From: Petasospora fabianii
Lineage: Eukaryota; Ascomycota; Saccharomycetes; Phaffomycetales; Wickerhamomycetaceae
Length of the DNA: 64,000 bases
Direction: 5' to 3'
NCBI GenBank assembly: GCA_022641835.1
Contig: CP048715.1
Span: forward strand, 2,728,001-2,792,000
Part shown: piece after piece, positions 19,922 through 29,150 of the stretch
Layout of the letters: each line of letters begins with the position of its first letter
How positions within the stretch are numbered: position 1 is the first letter of the stretch
Notes under the pieces: model-generated
Database searches by the model: none
What the model saw: the letters and a program-made list of their open reading frames with translations, nothing else
What the model was told of the DNA's origin: nothing
Position numbers and translations under genes: made by a program

Positions 19922-22849
19922 TTACTGGTAGCCTCCTGGAGTCTGTGCCTCTTGATACTGTCCTGGAGTTTTAGCGTTGTAACCTTGCTGCTGATTCCAG
20001 TTTTGTTGGTGCGAAGAGCGAGCACCCCAGGCACTTTGACCACCGTACTGTGTTCCACCGTGGTTGGTGTTGTTACCATAGCCGGTCCTGTTTCCATGGC
20101 CGGTAGCACCACCCCATCCGGCACCCTGTTGCTGGGCATGCGTACTTTGATGACCACCCCATTGGGAGCCACGATGCTGAGAAGCACCACCAGCCCTCTG
20201 GCTCTGACCACCCCAAGTACCATGAGCGGCAGTATTACCACCCCAAGCAGTGTTGCCGCCACCAGCACCCCAAGCAGTACCTGCACCGTCGTTGGCGCTT
20301 CCGTAGGAGGTACCACCACCAGCACCCCAAGCAGTTCCACCACCATATGCTGTACCGTTTCCAGCTCCTGCATACTCTGTACCACCAGCGTAAGCTGTAG
20401 CAGCACCGTACTGTGTAGCATTGCCGAATGAGTTGGAACCGTACTGTGTTCTGCCTCCAGATTTCTGGTTGGACCATGCCGGTGTTCTTCCACCGACAGA
20501 TGGTGTTGACCAGGACGAATTCTGTCCAGAAGCCGCGGAGGCAGAGGACCCAGCATTAGAGAACCCTGGAATGGATGAGTTGAAGTTGTCTCTAGAACTG
20601 ATGAACTCTTCGTATGGCACAAGTCTGCCGTTCTTATCGATGAAGGCAAGCTTCGTCTTGGAGATGGAGAGAATCTTGTTCTTGGTGTGAAGCTCAACAC
20701 GGGCAATGTCTCCATTAGTGTCCTTAACAATTCCACGGTAACCCTTGTACTCACCAAGACGAATGGAGACGGGCTGGTTTAGTGTGCGGTCACGTCCCGT
20801 GAACTTAGTTGGAACTGGTGGTGGTGCCATCTGCCCGCCATTTCTGAACTTTGGATTCATCTTGGTCAGATCGAGAGATTCCTTCTTGTCTATGGAACCC
20901 TGCTTGGATGCAACGTTGGAGATACTCATATTGTCTGAGACGAAAACACCATTGTTCTCAGCAGTTTCCTTAGAATACACGAACACGAAAGATCTGTAAA
21001 TGTGAAGCACCACACCGGATCTCTTGAAACCACTATCCTCTCTAACCATATCCGTCACCTTAATCGCCTCGCCTCTTGAGTCTGTGGAGAAGGACTGGTC
21101 TCTGCCAAATTGTACCTTTTCGGTGATAGCGGAAGGTGGGAGAGACAGAACCTTACCATCCTGTGATAGCACTGTGTAGACGTCCTGGTCAGCACCAATA
21201 ATAACACCAACAGTGGTAGCATTGATCCTCACAAGCTCGTGCAAATCGTATTTACTGTCCACAAGCGTAGAACTGTCATCGGACTTGGTCAACGTGTTGG
21301 CAAAGACACTAACATCCTTGTGCGATTGGTCAGAGATAAAAGTAACCTGGTCCTCGTCAATGGAGACAACGATACCAGTATGGCCAGCATGCTTACCTCT
21401 CAAGACACTGACATGGTCACCCTCGTTGAAGATTTTTCTCAAATTAGACAATGGGAACTCCATGTTGTTACCCTTAAAGTTCCTTGGTTTGATAATAACA
21501 ATATCATTGGAAGCGGAGACAACGTCACCTTGAAGACCCTTCTGTTCACCCTGGAGAACCTGGACTCTATCACCGGCATTGAATGTGAGGGATTTTGTGT
21601 TTTTCAGAGACTGAGCAATGGATGTGAGGTCCAAATCTTCGGAGTCACCAGTGTTAAATCTGGAGATTTCCTCCAATGTTGGCTGGACATTTTGAGTTTC
21701 GAGATGCTGGAGCTTAAATAGCTTGTAGAGGAAACCATCGATGTAGTCTTCACCCTTGTAGGTGTATGCATTGTTTGATCTGACGACGATGTTGTGTGGG
21801 TCAAACTCCAATGCGTCCTTCTTGGAGAAGAGTCTCTGTGGTGGTCTGAACTTCGATGTTGCTCTCTTTCTCTTACCAGTCTCATCAACGTCCAATCCCT
21901 TGTAGTCCAATCTTGGAACAATCTGCAAAGTCATTTCCAATCCGTTCTCCTCAACATTGTCAACGATGGCCAGGTCACCTTTGTACTTACCTCTCTTGAT
22001 TCTGACATAAGATCCACCAGTGACCTTAACTTCAGAAGACTTAGATGGACGGAGCAAGTCTGGGAACTCCTCGACTGGCACAAGTACCTTGTTGTTGGGG
22101 TAGACGTCAGCAAAACCTCTGATGGCAACATCAACAGCATTAAGCTTCTCAGCCTCGATGTAGATGTATCCAGTGAAGTTGTCTCTCTGGAAGGCGGAGA
22201 GAATTTTCAGAGCGTTCGGCTTACCCTCAAGAGTCAATTTTCTCTGGAGCAATTTCTTAACGATCTCCTTCTCCTTGGTTGGCCTACATCTCACAGCCCA
22301 GATACTTGGATCATTAATAGATGGCAACAGGAATCTCTGAGAAACGTTTCCTGACTCCTCTGGTCTGTATGTGGATGACTTACCATACTTCTGCTTGAAA
22401 GAAGCAGCCAATCTCTGGGCATCAACTTCTGTGTTCTTCTCACGGTTACGATCAACCTGTCTGTGAAGTCTGTCGTCTCTCGCACCGGCTTCCTCTGCAT
22501 CGTGTTCGTGATCTGCAGCAATGAAACCCTCTCTTGCAAGGTCGTCATCATCCTCCTCATCGTCCTCATCGTCATCGGACACCTCAGCCTCAACATCCAA
22601 GAATTGGTTACGGTCACGACGAGCTCTCTTACGACTTCTGACCCTATCTTCCTCCTCATCCTCGTCATCTTCATCGTCGTCATCGTCGTCCTCGCCCTCT
22701 TCAACTATAGCGTTGTCGTCAACATCGTTGCTGTTGGTCTCAGCCTCTGCTTCATCTACAGCATCATCCTCTTCCTCCCTATTGGCGTCCTCCATCTCGC
22801 GCATCTCTTCACGATTCTCTTCGTGTTCAAACTCGCGGTCGTCACTCAT
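19922..22849 (-). CDS. SPT5: Transcription elongation factor Spt5
   Basis: The 975-residue protein is the large subunit of the Spt4-Spt5 (DSIF) complex that rides on RNA polymerase II and I. A very acidic N-terminus of about 130 residues precedes the NGN domain (IWAVRCRPTKEKEIVKKLL to VPVEEFPDLL, about 205-300). Several KOW domains follow (for example VKVTGGSYVRIKRGKYKGD, FNEGDHVSVLRGKHAGHTG, VSIRLGEYKGYRGIVKD). The C-terminal repeat region from about 790 is Gly/Ala/Thr/Trp-rich, with repeated TAWGAGGG and TWGGQ units, the target of Bur1 kinase in yeast. The frame begins seven codons upstream at a non-ATG; MSDDREFEHEENRE at 22849 is the start. It is divergent from TAF11 by 274 bp. Confidence 0.97.
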   Translation of the reverse strand: MSDDREFEHEENREEMREMEDANREEEDDAVDEAEAETNSNDVDDNAIVEEGEDDDDDDEDDEDEEEDRVRSRKRARRDRNQFLDVEAEVSDDDEDDEEDDDDLAREGFIAADHEHDAEEAGARDDRLHRQVDRNREKNTEVDAQRLAASFKQKYGKSSTYRPEESGNVSQRFLLPSINDPSIWAVRCRPTKEKEIVKKLLQRKLTLEGKPNALKILSAFQRDNFTGYIYIEAEKLNAVDVAIRGFADVYPNNKVLVPVEEFPDLLRPSKSSEVKVTGGSYVRIKRGKYKGDLAIVDNVEENGLEMTLQIVPRLDYKGLDVDETGKRKRATSKFRPPQRLFSKKDALEFDPHNIVVRSNNAYTYKGEDYIDGFLYKLFKLQHLETQNVQPTLEEISRFNTGDSEDLDLTSIAQSLKNTKSLTFNAGDRVQVLQGEQKGLQGDVVSASNDIVIIKPRNFKGNNMEFPLSNLRKIFNEGDHVSVLRGKHAGHTGIVVSIDEDQVTFISDQSHKDVSVFANTLTKSDDSSTLVDSKYDLHELVRINATTVGVIIGADQDVYTVLSQDGKVLSLPPSAITEKVQFGRDQSFSTDSRGEAIKVTDMVREDSGFKRSGVVLHIYRSFVFVYSKETAENNGVFVSDNMSISNVASKQGSIDKKESLDLTKMNPKFRNGGQMAPPPVPTKFTGRDRTLNQPVSIRLGEYKGYRGIVKDTNGDIARVELHTKNKILSISKTKLAFIDKNGRLVPYEEFISSRDNFNSSIPGFSNAGSSASAASGQNSSWSTPSVGGRTPAWSNQKSGGRTQYGSNSFGNATQYGAATAYAGGTEYAGAGNGTAYGGGTAWGAGGGTSYGSANDGAGTAWGAGGGNTAWGGNTAAHGTWGGQSQRAGGASQHRGSQWGGHQSTHAQQQGAGWGGATGHGNRTGYGNNTNHGGTQYGGQSAWGARSSHQQNWNQQQGYNAKTPGQYQEAQTPGGYQ

Positions 22850-23006
22850 TGTAGAAGTGTTGTCTCGCAAGAAAGACTGCGTTGTGTGGGGGTATGTGGT
22901 TGTCTGTGTTGTGTGTGTGATGTTATTTTACCATCATGAAGGCGTTCATGTCTGTACGTTCACGAGCGATTTTGGCCAAATCATGAAAAAGCGCGGAAAC
23001 CCATAC

Positions 23007-23020
23007 ACACCCGGACATCC
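23007..23020 (+). promoter_or_regulatory. Rap1-like site in the SPT5-TAF11 promoter
   Basis: ACACCCGGACATCC lies between the divergent SPT5 and TAF11 starts (158 and 104 bp away). It resembles the reverse complement of the recurrent 15-mer (ACACCCAGACACC), differing at three positions in thirteen. Weaker than the exact copies. Confidence 0.35.
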
Positions 23021-23123
23021 CATATTATCTTAAGGAAGAACGTCAACAAACGGCTTAACCATGGGGGTAGTATAATCTCCATTATTCTCTTGCCACAGAA
23101 TAAGACTAGGAGAATAAAACACC

Positions 23124-23948
23124 ATGTCTGAGACAACGGAGAATAAAGTGGAGGAGCATCCAACCACGGAACAAACACCTTCAACAACATCAAAGCCAGG
23201 GGAGGAGAACAACGAGTCTGACCTCGATCTCTCAGATGTGCCCATGGATGAACACTCGCTCTCGGACGACTCTGACAACTCGGACTTTGAGGCTGCACTG
23301 GAAGATGAGGAGTCGTATATTCTTAATAAAATATTTAAGTCTGTGCATGATCTACGTGCTTCCTCAGATGGTGTGAATGACGACGAAGCGGAAGAGCCTG
23401 AAGAGGAGCTCGACGAAGAGGAGAGGTTGAGATTGTTGATGGAGCATCTGGATCCGGTACAGATGTCACGATATGAGTACTTCAAAAGAACAGGTATCAA
23501 TCGAGGATCTGTGAAGAAGCTTGCTTATGCGGTCCTGAATCAAAGTGTCTCGAATAATGTGGCGATTATCGTTAGTGGTGTCAGTAAGGTGTTCGTTGGT
23601 GAGATTGTGGAGAAGGCAAGGCAAGTTCAAGAGAGATACAACAAGGCTGACTACCTGATCAAGCTGAAAGAGAAGAAAGAATTGAGTGTACTGCTGAAAA
23701 AAGAACAGAAGCTCTTGAAAGAGGCGGAGCAGAAACAGGAGTCTGTTGACACCACGCCAATCATTTCGAGAATTATGACCTTGAAGGAGGAGATCAAAAA
23801 GATGGACCTCAGAAATATCAACGAACATGCTCCATTACAGCCAGAACATATCAGAGAGGCTTGGAGACTGTATCAGATTGAGAATCATAGCGTTCCGGGA
23901 CACCAATGGAGACAGCAGGGTGAGAGAGATGGCATGATGTTCAGATGA
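23124..23948 (+). CDS. TAF11: TFIID subunit Taf11
   Basis: The 274-residue protein is the histone-fold subunit of TFIID that pairs with Taf13. After an acidic N-terminus of about 95 residues comes the TAFII28 domain: LMEHLDPVQMSRYEYFKRTG, then SVKKLAYAVLNQSVSNNVAI, FVGEIVEKARQVQERYNKAD, and finally PLQPEHIREAWRLYQIENH, the conserved final helix. The yeast-type insertion of charged coil (KEKKELSVLLKKEQKLLKE) sits between helices, as in S. cerevisiae Taf11 (346 residues). Convergent with PPM1. Confidence 0.95.
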   Translation: MSETTENKVEEHPTTEQTPSTTSKPGEENNESDLDLSDVPMDEHSLSDDSDNSDFEAALEDEESYILNKIFKSVHDLRASSDGVNDDEAEEPEEELDEEERLRLLMEHLDPVQMSRYEYFKRTGINRGSVKKLAYAVLNQSVSNNVAIIVSGVSKVFVGEIVEKARQVQERYNKADYLIKLKEKKELSVLLKKEQKLLKEAEQKQESVDTTPIISRIMTLKEEIKKMDLRNINEHAPLQPEHIREAWRLYQIENHSVPGHQWRQQGERDGMMFR

Positions 23949-24065
23949 AACAAAATAGCTAAGTAGCTACGCTTTTAATGACCCAAAGTGATGCACAATG
24001 AACCATCAATCGCATATTACTACTGTAAAAATGACTAGCCCTTGTGTTTGCTTGTTCATTAACGA

Positions 24066-25085
24066 TCAGAGGCTGAATTTTAGCTTCAACTCCCAATCGA
24101 AGCCCCAGTAACCTAGTACTAAGCAGTAATGCTCCAATAGTAACTTCAACTCTTCAATCTCGTCGAGGAACTCAAGCTTAGATATTCTTCTCTGTTCATC
24201 AATATCGATCCAGCTGTTTGTAATGAAGTACATGTTAGCCCCCTTGACTGTCGGGATACCTAGATCCTTAAGTCTCTTTTGATACTTCTCTAGAGTGTTG
24301 TACTCAAGAAGTGACGGCATCTGCAGATTTCTCATCTTCAAGTTCTCCACCATAACATTTCCGAAGTTTCCCTCTCCACCAATTGGGTCATAGATGGCCA
24401 AGGCCGCCTGTGGGAGTCTTTCTTTCAAAGTTTTGATAATCTCATTGGCAACAGAACTTTCAGTGTAGCACAACATGCATTCAGACAAGACTAATGTCGG
24501 TACCGCTTCATCAAATTCCTTGAGATAGCTGTTCAATGCTTGAACGTTTCTCAAGTCCAGCTCCACAAGCTCGTATCTCTCTGTTTTCAGCCCGCCACTT
24601 AGTCCATCCCACCACTCCTGCGTGTCTCCCTTGACATAGGCGGCTCCAACAATACCAGCAAGTTTTTCATCCGTGAGTACAACACCTTTCTTCATCCTCA
24701 CGGTCTCTTTAAAGTCAATCTCGACATATTCCACGTCTTTATACTTCTCTAACAACCAAAAACCACGCATATCACTACCAGCACCAAGATTCATAACCCT
24801 ACATTTACCATCAAACCTCCTCAAGAACTCCTCAATCACAATATCCAGAGCCCTTGTACGGATATACGTCCCCCTGTTGATAATGGGCAGTTTATTGCTC
24901 TTGACAATGGCATTGAAAGTACGTTTATGTGATAGTTTCGATTCGTACTTGAGCAGACGTTCGAGGCCCGAGAGCATTGAGGTTGTGTAGTTGTCCGGGA
25001 GGTAATTCTTGCGAATTGCATTGAAGCGACATGATAACGCGTCATAATCTGTAGTTCGGATCGTCTTATCAGCCGGATTAGCCAT
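24066..25085 (-). CDS. PPM1: Leucine carboxyl methyltransferase Ppm1 (LCMT1)
   Basis: This 339-residue SAM-dependent enzyme methylates the C-terminal leucine of PP2A catalytic subunits, steering holoenzyme assembly. The N-terminal TIRTTDYDALSCRFNAIRK and the SAM-binding motif VMNLGAGSDMRGFW are diagnostic. YVEIDF (acidic end of strand 2) and LVLSECMLCYTESSVANEII also match the LCMT family. Length matches S. cerevisiae Ppm1 (328). The frame is open for another 28 codons upstream without ATG; the ATG at 25085 (MANPADKTIRT) is used. Confidence 0.93.
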   Translation of the reverse strand: MANPADKTIRTTDYDALSCRFNAIRKNYLPDNYTTSMLSGLERLLKYESKLSHKRTFNAIVKSNKLPIINRGTYIRTRALDIVIEEFLRRFDGKCRVMNLGAGSDMRGFWLLEKYKDVEYVEIDFKETVRMKKGVVLTDEKLAGIVGAAYVKGDTQEWWDGLSGGLKTERYELVELDLRNVQALNSYLKEFDEAVPTLVLSECMLCYTESSVANEIIKTLKERLPQAALAIYDPIGGEGNFGNVMVENLKMRNLQMPSLLEYNTLEKYQKRLKDLGIPTVKGANMYFITNSWIDIDEQRRISKLEFLDEIEELKLLLEHYCLVLGYWGFDWELKLKFSL

Positions 25086-25513
25086 TGTGTGTGAGGGTAG
25101 GACAGTGAATGGATGGAGATGGAATAGGGGTAGAATCGGATACCTGTATGAATGTGTGGAGAAGATCACAGTGATGATGGGCCGGGGTTAATGATGGATT
25201 CGCGATCTGGGTAGAAAGGGCCGCAGCTATTCTCAAGAGGGTAACCCTGGGCAACTCTATCTCTCTTGCGCGTGCGAGTCAGTCACAGCTGACTGACATT
25301 CTCTTGTTGCTCTGTAAACATTGAATAGTAAATGGTGGAACTTAGTCCCAGCAAGATCTTTGTTCCATACACCGGGATGTCTTCACTACTTTGCACCTAG
25401 CCTGTGGATGAGGGCTTTGCAACTCTATCAAGGTATCTAATCAATGATCTATACTTTAATGTCTCGACAATTAGTTCTGTCGCTTGAATAACCATAAATA
25501 ACCCTAGCTCTCA
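25086..25513. other. Intergenic, PPM1 promoter side and 3' end of flavoprotein gene
   Basis: A 428-bp stretch upstream of PPM1 and downstream of the PaiB-like gene. I see no ORF of interest, RNA fold or motif that I would name. Confidence 0.5.
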
Positions 25514-26221
25514 TCATAGAAGATCGGCCCTTGGATGTTCCTCGGTTGTCATCTCGCGCATGGCAGCAGCCTTGGGGCCACCAATCTCCTCTTCGTACCC
25601 TTTCAAGATCTTACTGACATCCTTTGCCGGCTTATTTTGGTTGGCCTTAACTTTGCTCTTGAATGCCTTAACCTTTACTTCGAGTCCCACTATTCCCTTC
25701 ATAAGAGCATTAATATATTCAGTTGGTGCATCACTGACCTTCCATCTCTCCTCGATCAACTTATCACCATTTCTCATGCCTTCAGAGTTCCCCGTTGTCT
25801 CCTCAAGCATGCCCAACATCCACTGGGGATCATCTCTGATGACACGCACTTCACAGTCACAGTGAAGGGCTGCGTAGTCCCAGGTGCTCACAACTTTGTG
25901 GTGCTCCTTTTTGGACTCGTACCAAGCGGCGCTGATATAAGAGTCATACGAACTTCGGAAGACAACGGTGGCTTCCCCAGTCTTTTCAAGCTGTGCAACC
26001 TGGTCGTTCTGCTTGGCCATGTGACCGATCAGAAGAATCTCTCTTGTGGACTCGTCATAGGACCTGATTGTGAATGGAATGTGCGATATCTCTAATGAGA
26101 CCTGAGTGGAGAGATATGAAGATGAGCCCGAAATGATGGTTGAGAGCGGGTTGTCCCTGATAAGACGCAGTGTGCGTCCAAAGTCCTTCTGTTCGAAGTG
26201 CTTTGGGGTGTAGAGCACCAT
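25514..26221 (-). CDS. PaiB-like FMN-binding split-barrel protein
   Basis: The 235-residue protein resembles the FMN-binding PaiB family (named from a Bacillus regulator, widespread in bacteria and filamentous fungi). Visible family features are the N-terminal MVLYTPKHFEQKDFGRTLRL and the stretch LIGHMAKQNDQVAQLEKTGE (GHxAxxNxQ flavin region). VVFRSSYDSYISAAWYESKK and VVSTWDYAALHCDCEVRVI then correspond to the PaiB motif usually written YISPSWYxSK...VPTWNY. It probably binds FMN; substrate and role are unknown. The frame is open 28 codons further without ATG; 26221 is the first ATG. I do not recall a counterpart in S. cerevisiae. It lies beside an orphan gene on the same strand, 205 bp apart. 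Confidence 0.8.
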   Translation of the reverse strand: MVLYTPKHFEQKDFGRTLRLIRDNPLSTIISGSSSYLSTQVSLEISHIPFTIRSYDESTREILLIGHMAKQNDQVAQLEKTGEATVVFRSSYDSYISAAWYESKKEHHKVVSTWDYAALHCDCEVRVIRDDPQWMLGMLEETTGNSEGMRNGDKLIEERWKVSDAPTEYINALMKGIVGLEVKVKAFKSKVKANQNKPAKDVSKILKGYEEEIGGPKAAAMREMTTEEHPRADLL

Positions 26222-26426
26222 TGTGTAGATGTTGGTTGAGTAACAGAGCTTATGTAGCACAAAAGGAGGGAGAACCCTGTGTATATATGTTCCCAAGTGC
26301 AGCACAATGCTGTAAGAAAAGACGTAAGAGTCAGCGAACCGCGGGGTCGTACCAAAGCGGAAATTTAGTTGACAAGCAGCGGCTTTGTGCCCAAAGCAGA
26401 ATATCTTGCGATGACAATGTACAACC

Positions 26427-27272
26427 TCAGAGCGTAGCCAACGAACTTATCAACTGGGAGAGGTCAGATGCAGAGTAACTTCTCACACTGCTCAGGTTTG
26501 TTCTTCTCCCGAGCACAGCATCGCTAGTCAACAACAAGTGCACGCCCGCCTCGGCAACGTCACTCAGAGTGACAGTCCCAAACACTCGCCGTAGCACGCA
26601 GTTGAAGTGCAAGCGTGGGATTATGTAGTTCTGAAAGAGATTCCAGCGGTTTTGGACATACTGACCATCATTAACTATGTCACCTGTACACATCATGACC
26701 ACATCCGTGAAGCACGATCCGTTCAAGAACTCCCAATCCCGCGAATGTGTCAAGGAATCCGGCTTGGCTGTGGCCCAAACACACACTCTGGCACCCTGGT
26801 CGTACGCAGCTCGTGTCATCTGATAAACGGGGGCCCAGCTCTTTCTCATGCGAGATATCCCGACTTCTGAGACTACATCCATGGCCCCTATGGCCTCATT
26901 TGAGATTGATGATGGATGCGCACGTTCGTGACCCTCATCGTACCTGGAGGGTTCGTTGACCCCGCTATAGGACGCAACCACTGGATCGAACAGAAGCACA
27001 ATTGCATCGATATGTGTACACTCGTTGCGAATATGATTGGCCCATGAGAGCTTCAGGGGACTCGCAGTGTATGTTACCACCTTATTTACTTTCGAGCACA
27101 GGGAAATGAGCTGGAAGGTCCTTGATGTGAAGCATGTTATAGAGTCAATGCGCGAGTTCTCCTGTGCGGCCTGGAGGAAGTGAGATCCAATGATGGATGA
27201 GCAGTCTACGATGGCAATATGGAGACCTTGCCCCGGTCGAAAATATGGTGCAGTACCCTTTTGGAGAAACAT
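26427..27272 (-). CDS. Orphan protein, possible degenerate atypical SDR
   Basis: This 281-residue ATG-started frame is unrecognised. The N-terminal LHIAIVDCSSIIGSHFLQAA has the beta-strand/helix feel of a Rossmann fold. It loosely recalls Fmp52/TIP30 proteins (ALVLGATGLVGSHFL), but the glycine-rich loop reads DCSSIIGSH, lacking two of the usual glycines. DAIVLLFDPVV and TLSDVAEAGVHLLLT would fit later strands and helices of such a fold. There is no membrane segment or signal peptide. Frame length, absence of frame breaks and spacing to the flavoprotein downstream make it likely to be real. The fold suggestion is inference only. Confidence 0.6.
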   Translation of the reverse strand: MFLQKGTAPYFRPGQGLHIAIVDCSSIIGSHFLQAAQENSRIDSITCFTSRTFQLISLCSKVNKVVTYTASPLKLSWANHIRNECTHIDAIVLLFDPVVASYSGVNEPSRYDEGHERAHPSSISNEAIGAMDVVSEVGISRMRKSWAPVYQMTRAAYDQGARVCVWATAKPDSLTHSRDWEFLNGSCFTDVVMMCTGDIVNDGQYVQNRWNLFQNYIIPRLHFNCVLRRVFGTVTLSDVAEAGVHLLLTSDAVLGRRTNLSSVRSYSASDLSQLISSLATL

Positions 27273-28115
27273 GGTGACGATGTGCTAGTTTTACGCTATG
27301 TTCCTTGCAGAGGGGTAATAGATGGGCCTGAATATGTAGCAGTTGGCCCTGCAAAGACTTTGTGACATCACGTACGTCAGGCGGAGAACACTTCCCGATC
27401 TTTCACTCCTACATGTCAACCCGTGGTACTGTCAGCTTTCAGCTTCCAGATCTACGGCTCTATGATCATCTCTTGATAGGGCGACGTCAATTGACACCAG
27501 TCGAAACCAGTGTGCAGACAATACACATTTCAAATGTGGGTGATACGAAATCACAGTGTGTGCTCTTTTCGAGCATCCAACGCTCCTATAGTCTCCTAAA
27601 TGCATCTCTTCGCAAAAGATGGTATTCATGGTTGAGGTTCTGTCGGCTCCTAGTTGCTTAAACGCGGACATAAATGACACCCTGCTTTTGTTAGTAGCTC
27701 TCCTCTAGATTCATCGATAGTAATAATAACACTGGTAGGTCTGATCAAATAATCTGGTCGTCGATCCCACGTTTCGTTCACTCAACTATAGAAATTTCGT
27801 CTCTTCATAAAAGCTCCAAAATCATGCGTAATTTTCCATCAAATAGGCACCCAAAATCTCGTTCCAAAATGCGTCTGCTAAGTCCATATCCAACAAGAAG
27901 TATGAGGGGAAAAAGAAGGGTAACAAGTTAGAAAAAAGAAGAGAAAGAGATACCTTACCGTCAAGATTCACAATAGTACAGTGATCCGTCAAATCAGAAA
28001 ACAACGACAAAAAAAGAAGTGAAAACCAAAATAATAGAACAGGCAAAGGTCATGACAAGCAAGAAAGATTTAGACAAAAAAAGGGTAAAGGCCAACCGCT
28101 CAATCAAAGAAAGAT
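27273..28115. other. Long intergenic stretch between orphan gene and NPL3
   Basis: 843 bp containing the promoter of the orphan gene and the 3' region of NPL3. Short frames (27362-27661 plus strand, 27432-27680 minus strand) begin at non-ATG codons and resemble nothing. The NPL3-proximal part on the minus strand is very pyrimidine-rich, as in many yeast 3' regions. A GTAAGG donor at 27958 and TTAG acceptor at 27878 could define an 81-nt intron, but the branch-acceptor spacing is unlike the other introns here. Confidence 0.4.
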
Positions 28116-29020
28116 TTAGTATCTACCTGGAGATCTGTCTCTGTTGTAACCTCTGTCACCTCTGTCACCTCTGTCACCACCGAAGTCATCTCTGGATCTG
28201 TAAGAGTCTCTACCACCGTCTCTACCACCAAATCTGTCACCACCGTAACCACCACGACCACCTCTGAAACCGCCACGACCACCACGACCGCCAAAGCCGC
28301 CACGGCCACCTCTGAAGCCACCACGGCCACCAAAGCCACGGTCACCAAATCTGTCACCACCGAAACCACCACGGCCACCTCTGAAGCCACCCTCACGGTT
28401 GGCTCTCATGGTTGGTGGGTTTGGGTCTCTCTCCAAGCCGATAGCAGCACCTCTGAAGTCCTGACCATTCAACTCCTCAAGTGCTCTGACCATCTCGTCC
28501 TCTGTCTCCAAGTCCAAAACACCGGTACCGTCGTTCTCTCTCTGGAAAACGTTACTGTAGACAACGGTGAATCCCTTCTCGGCGGCAAAGTCCTTAAGGT
28601 CCTGCCAAGAGGAACCCTCTGGCATGTTAGAAACCAACAATCTGTTTCTGAGCTTCTTAGCCTTAGCAAACTCCAAGTTGATTGGACCGTCAATGAAGTC
28701 CTTCTGGTGCAACTCAGCAACAGCCTGCTTAGCCTGGTCGGCATTGGCAAACTCAACAAAGGCGTAACCTCTGGCAATGACAAGGTCAGTGATCTCACCG
28801 ATTGGGGTGAAGAAGTCTCTCAACTCCTGGTCACGGACTTAGAATGAGTTAGTATTTCTTTTTTTTTCAAAAGGGGGGCAAAGCTTTCGCCTACCAAGGT
28901 GCTTCGTGAAGCAACATAGACGGCGGCTAAGCAACCAACCCCGGAAAAAGCCAAAATAAACATACCATCAGGTGGAAGTGGTCTAACGAAAAGTCTGGTC
29001 TCGGAAAGTGGCTCGCTCAT
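28116..29020 (-). CDS. NPL3: SR/RGG-type RNA-binding protein Npl3, spliced
   Basis: This two-RRM protein has an RGG/RS-like tail. Exon 1 is 28966-29020. The intron is 28838-28965 (128 nt: donor GTATGT, branch TACTAAC, acceptor CTAAG, 11 nt after the branch A). Exon 2 is 28116-28837, and the product has 258 residues. The join restores RLFVRPLPPDVRDQELRDFF, the RRM1 start of yeast Npl3 (RLFVRPFPLDVQESEL). RRM2 contains MPEGSSWQDLKDFA, the SWQDLKD signature of this family, followed by DGTGVLDLETEDE and ERDPNPP. About 90 residues of RGG/FGG repeats end in NRDRSPGRY. Npl3 couples transcription, splicing and mRNA export. It is shorter than S. cerevisiae Npl3 (414), which has a longer N-terminus and tail. 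Confidence 0.95.
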
Positions 29021-29150
29021 TATGATTTGGAGATTTGTATGATGTGGGAAAAGAGTGGTAGGGGGGAAGAGAAACGTGCAGGGAAAGTTTATCAAAATAA
29101 ATGAGGGTGGCGTGCGCGAAAAACTTCACCGGTTAGGCCAGCACGCATAT

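Noticed and set aside
19900-22939. Several long frames overlapping SPT5 in other frames and strands
   Set aside because: They arise from the acidic and Gly/Ala/Thr repeat composition of SPT5 (for example long Ser runs antisense to Asp/Glu codons).
27822-28046. Possible spliced short exon pair downstream of NPL3 (donor GTAAGG at 27958, acceptor TTAG at 27878) that would join to IVNLDADAFWNEILGAYLME
   Set aside because: No upstream ATG, pyrimidine-rich leader, and branch-acceptor spacing of about 50 nt, unlike the 8-13 nt of all other introns. A spliced NPL3 3' UTR is possible but unsupported.
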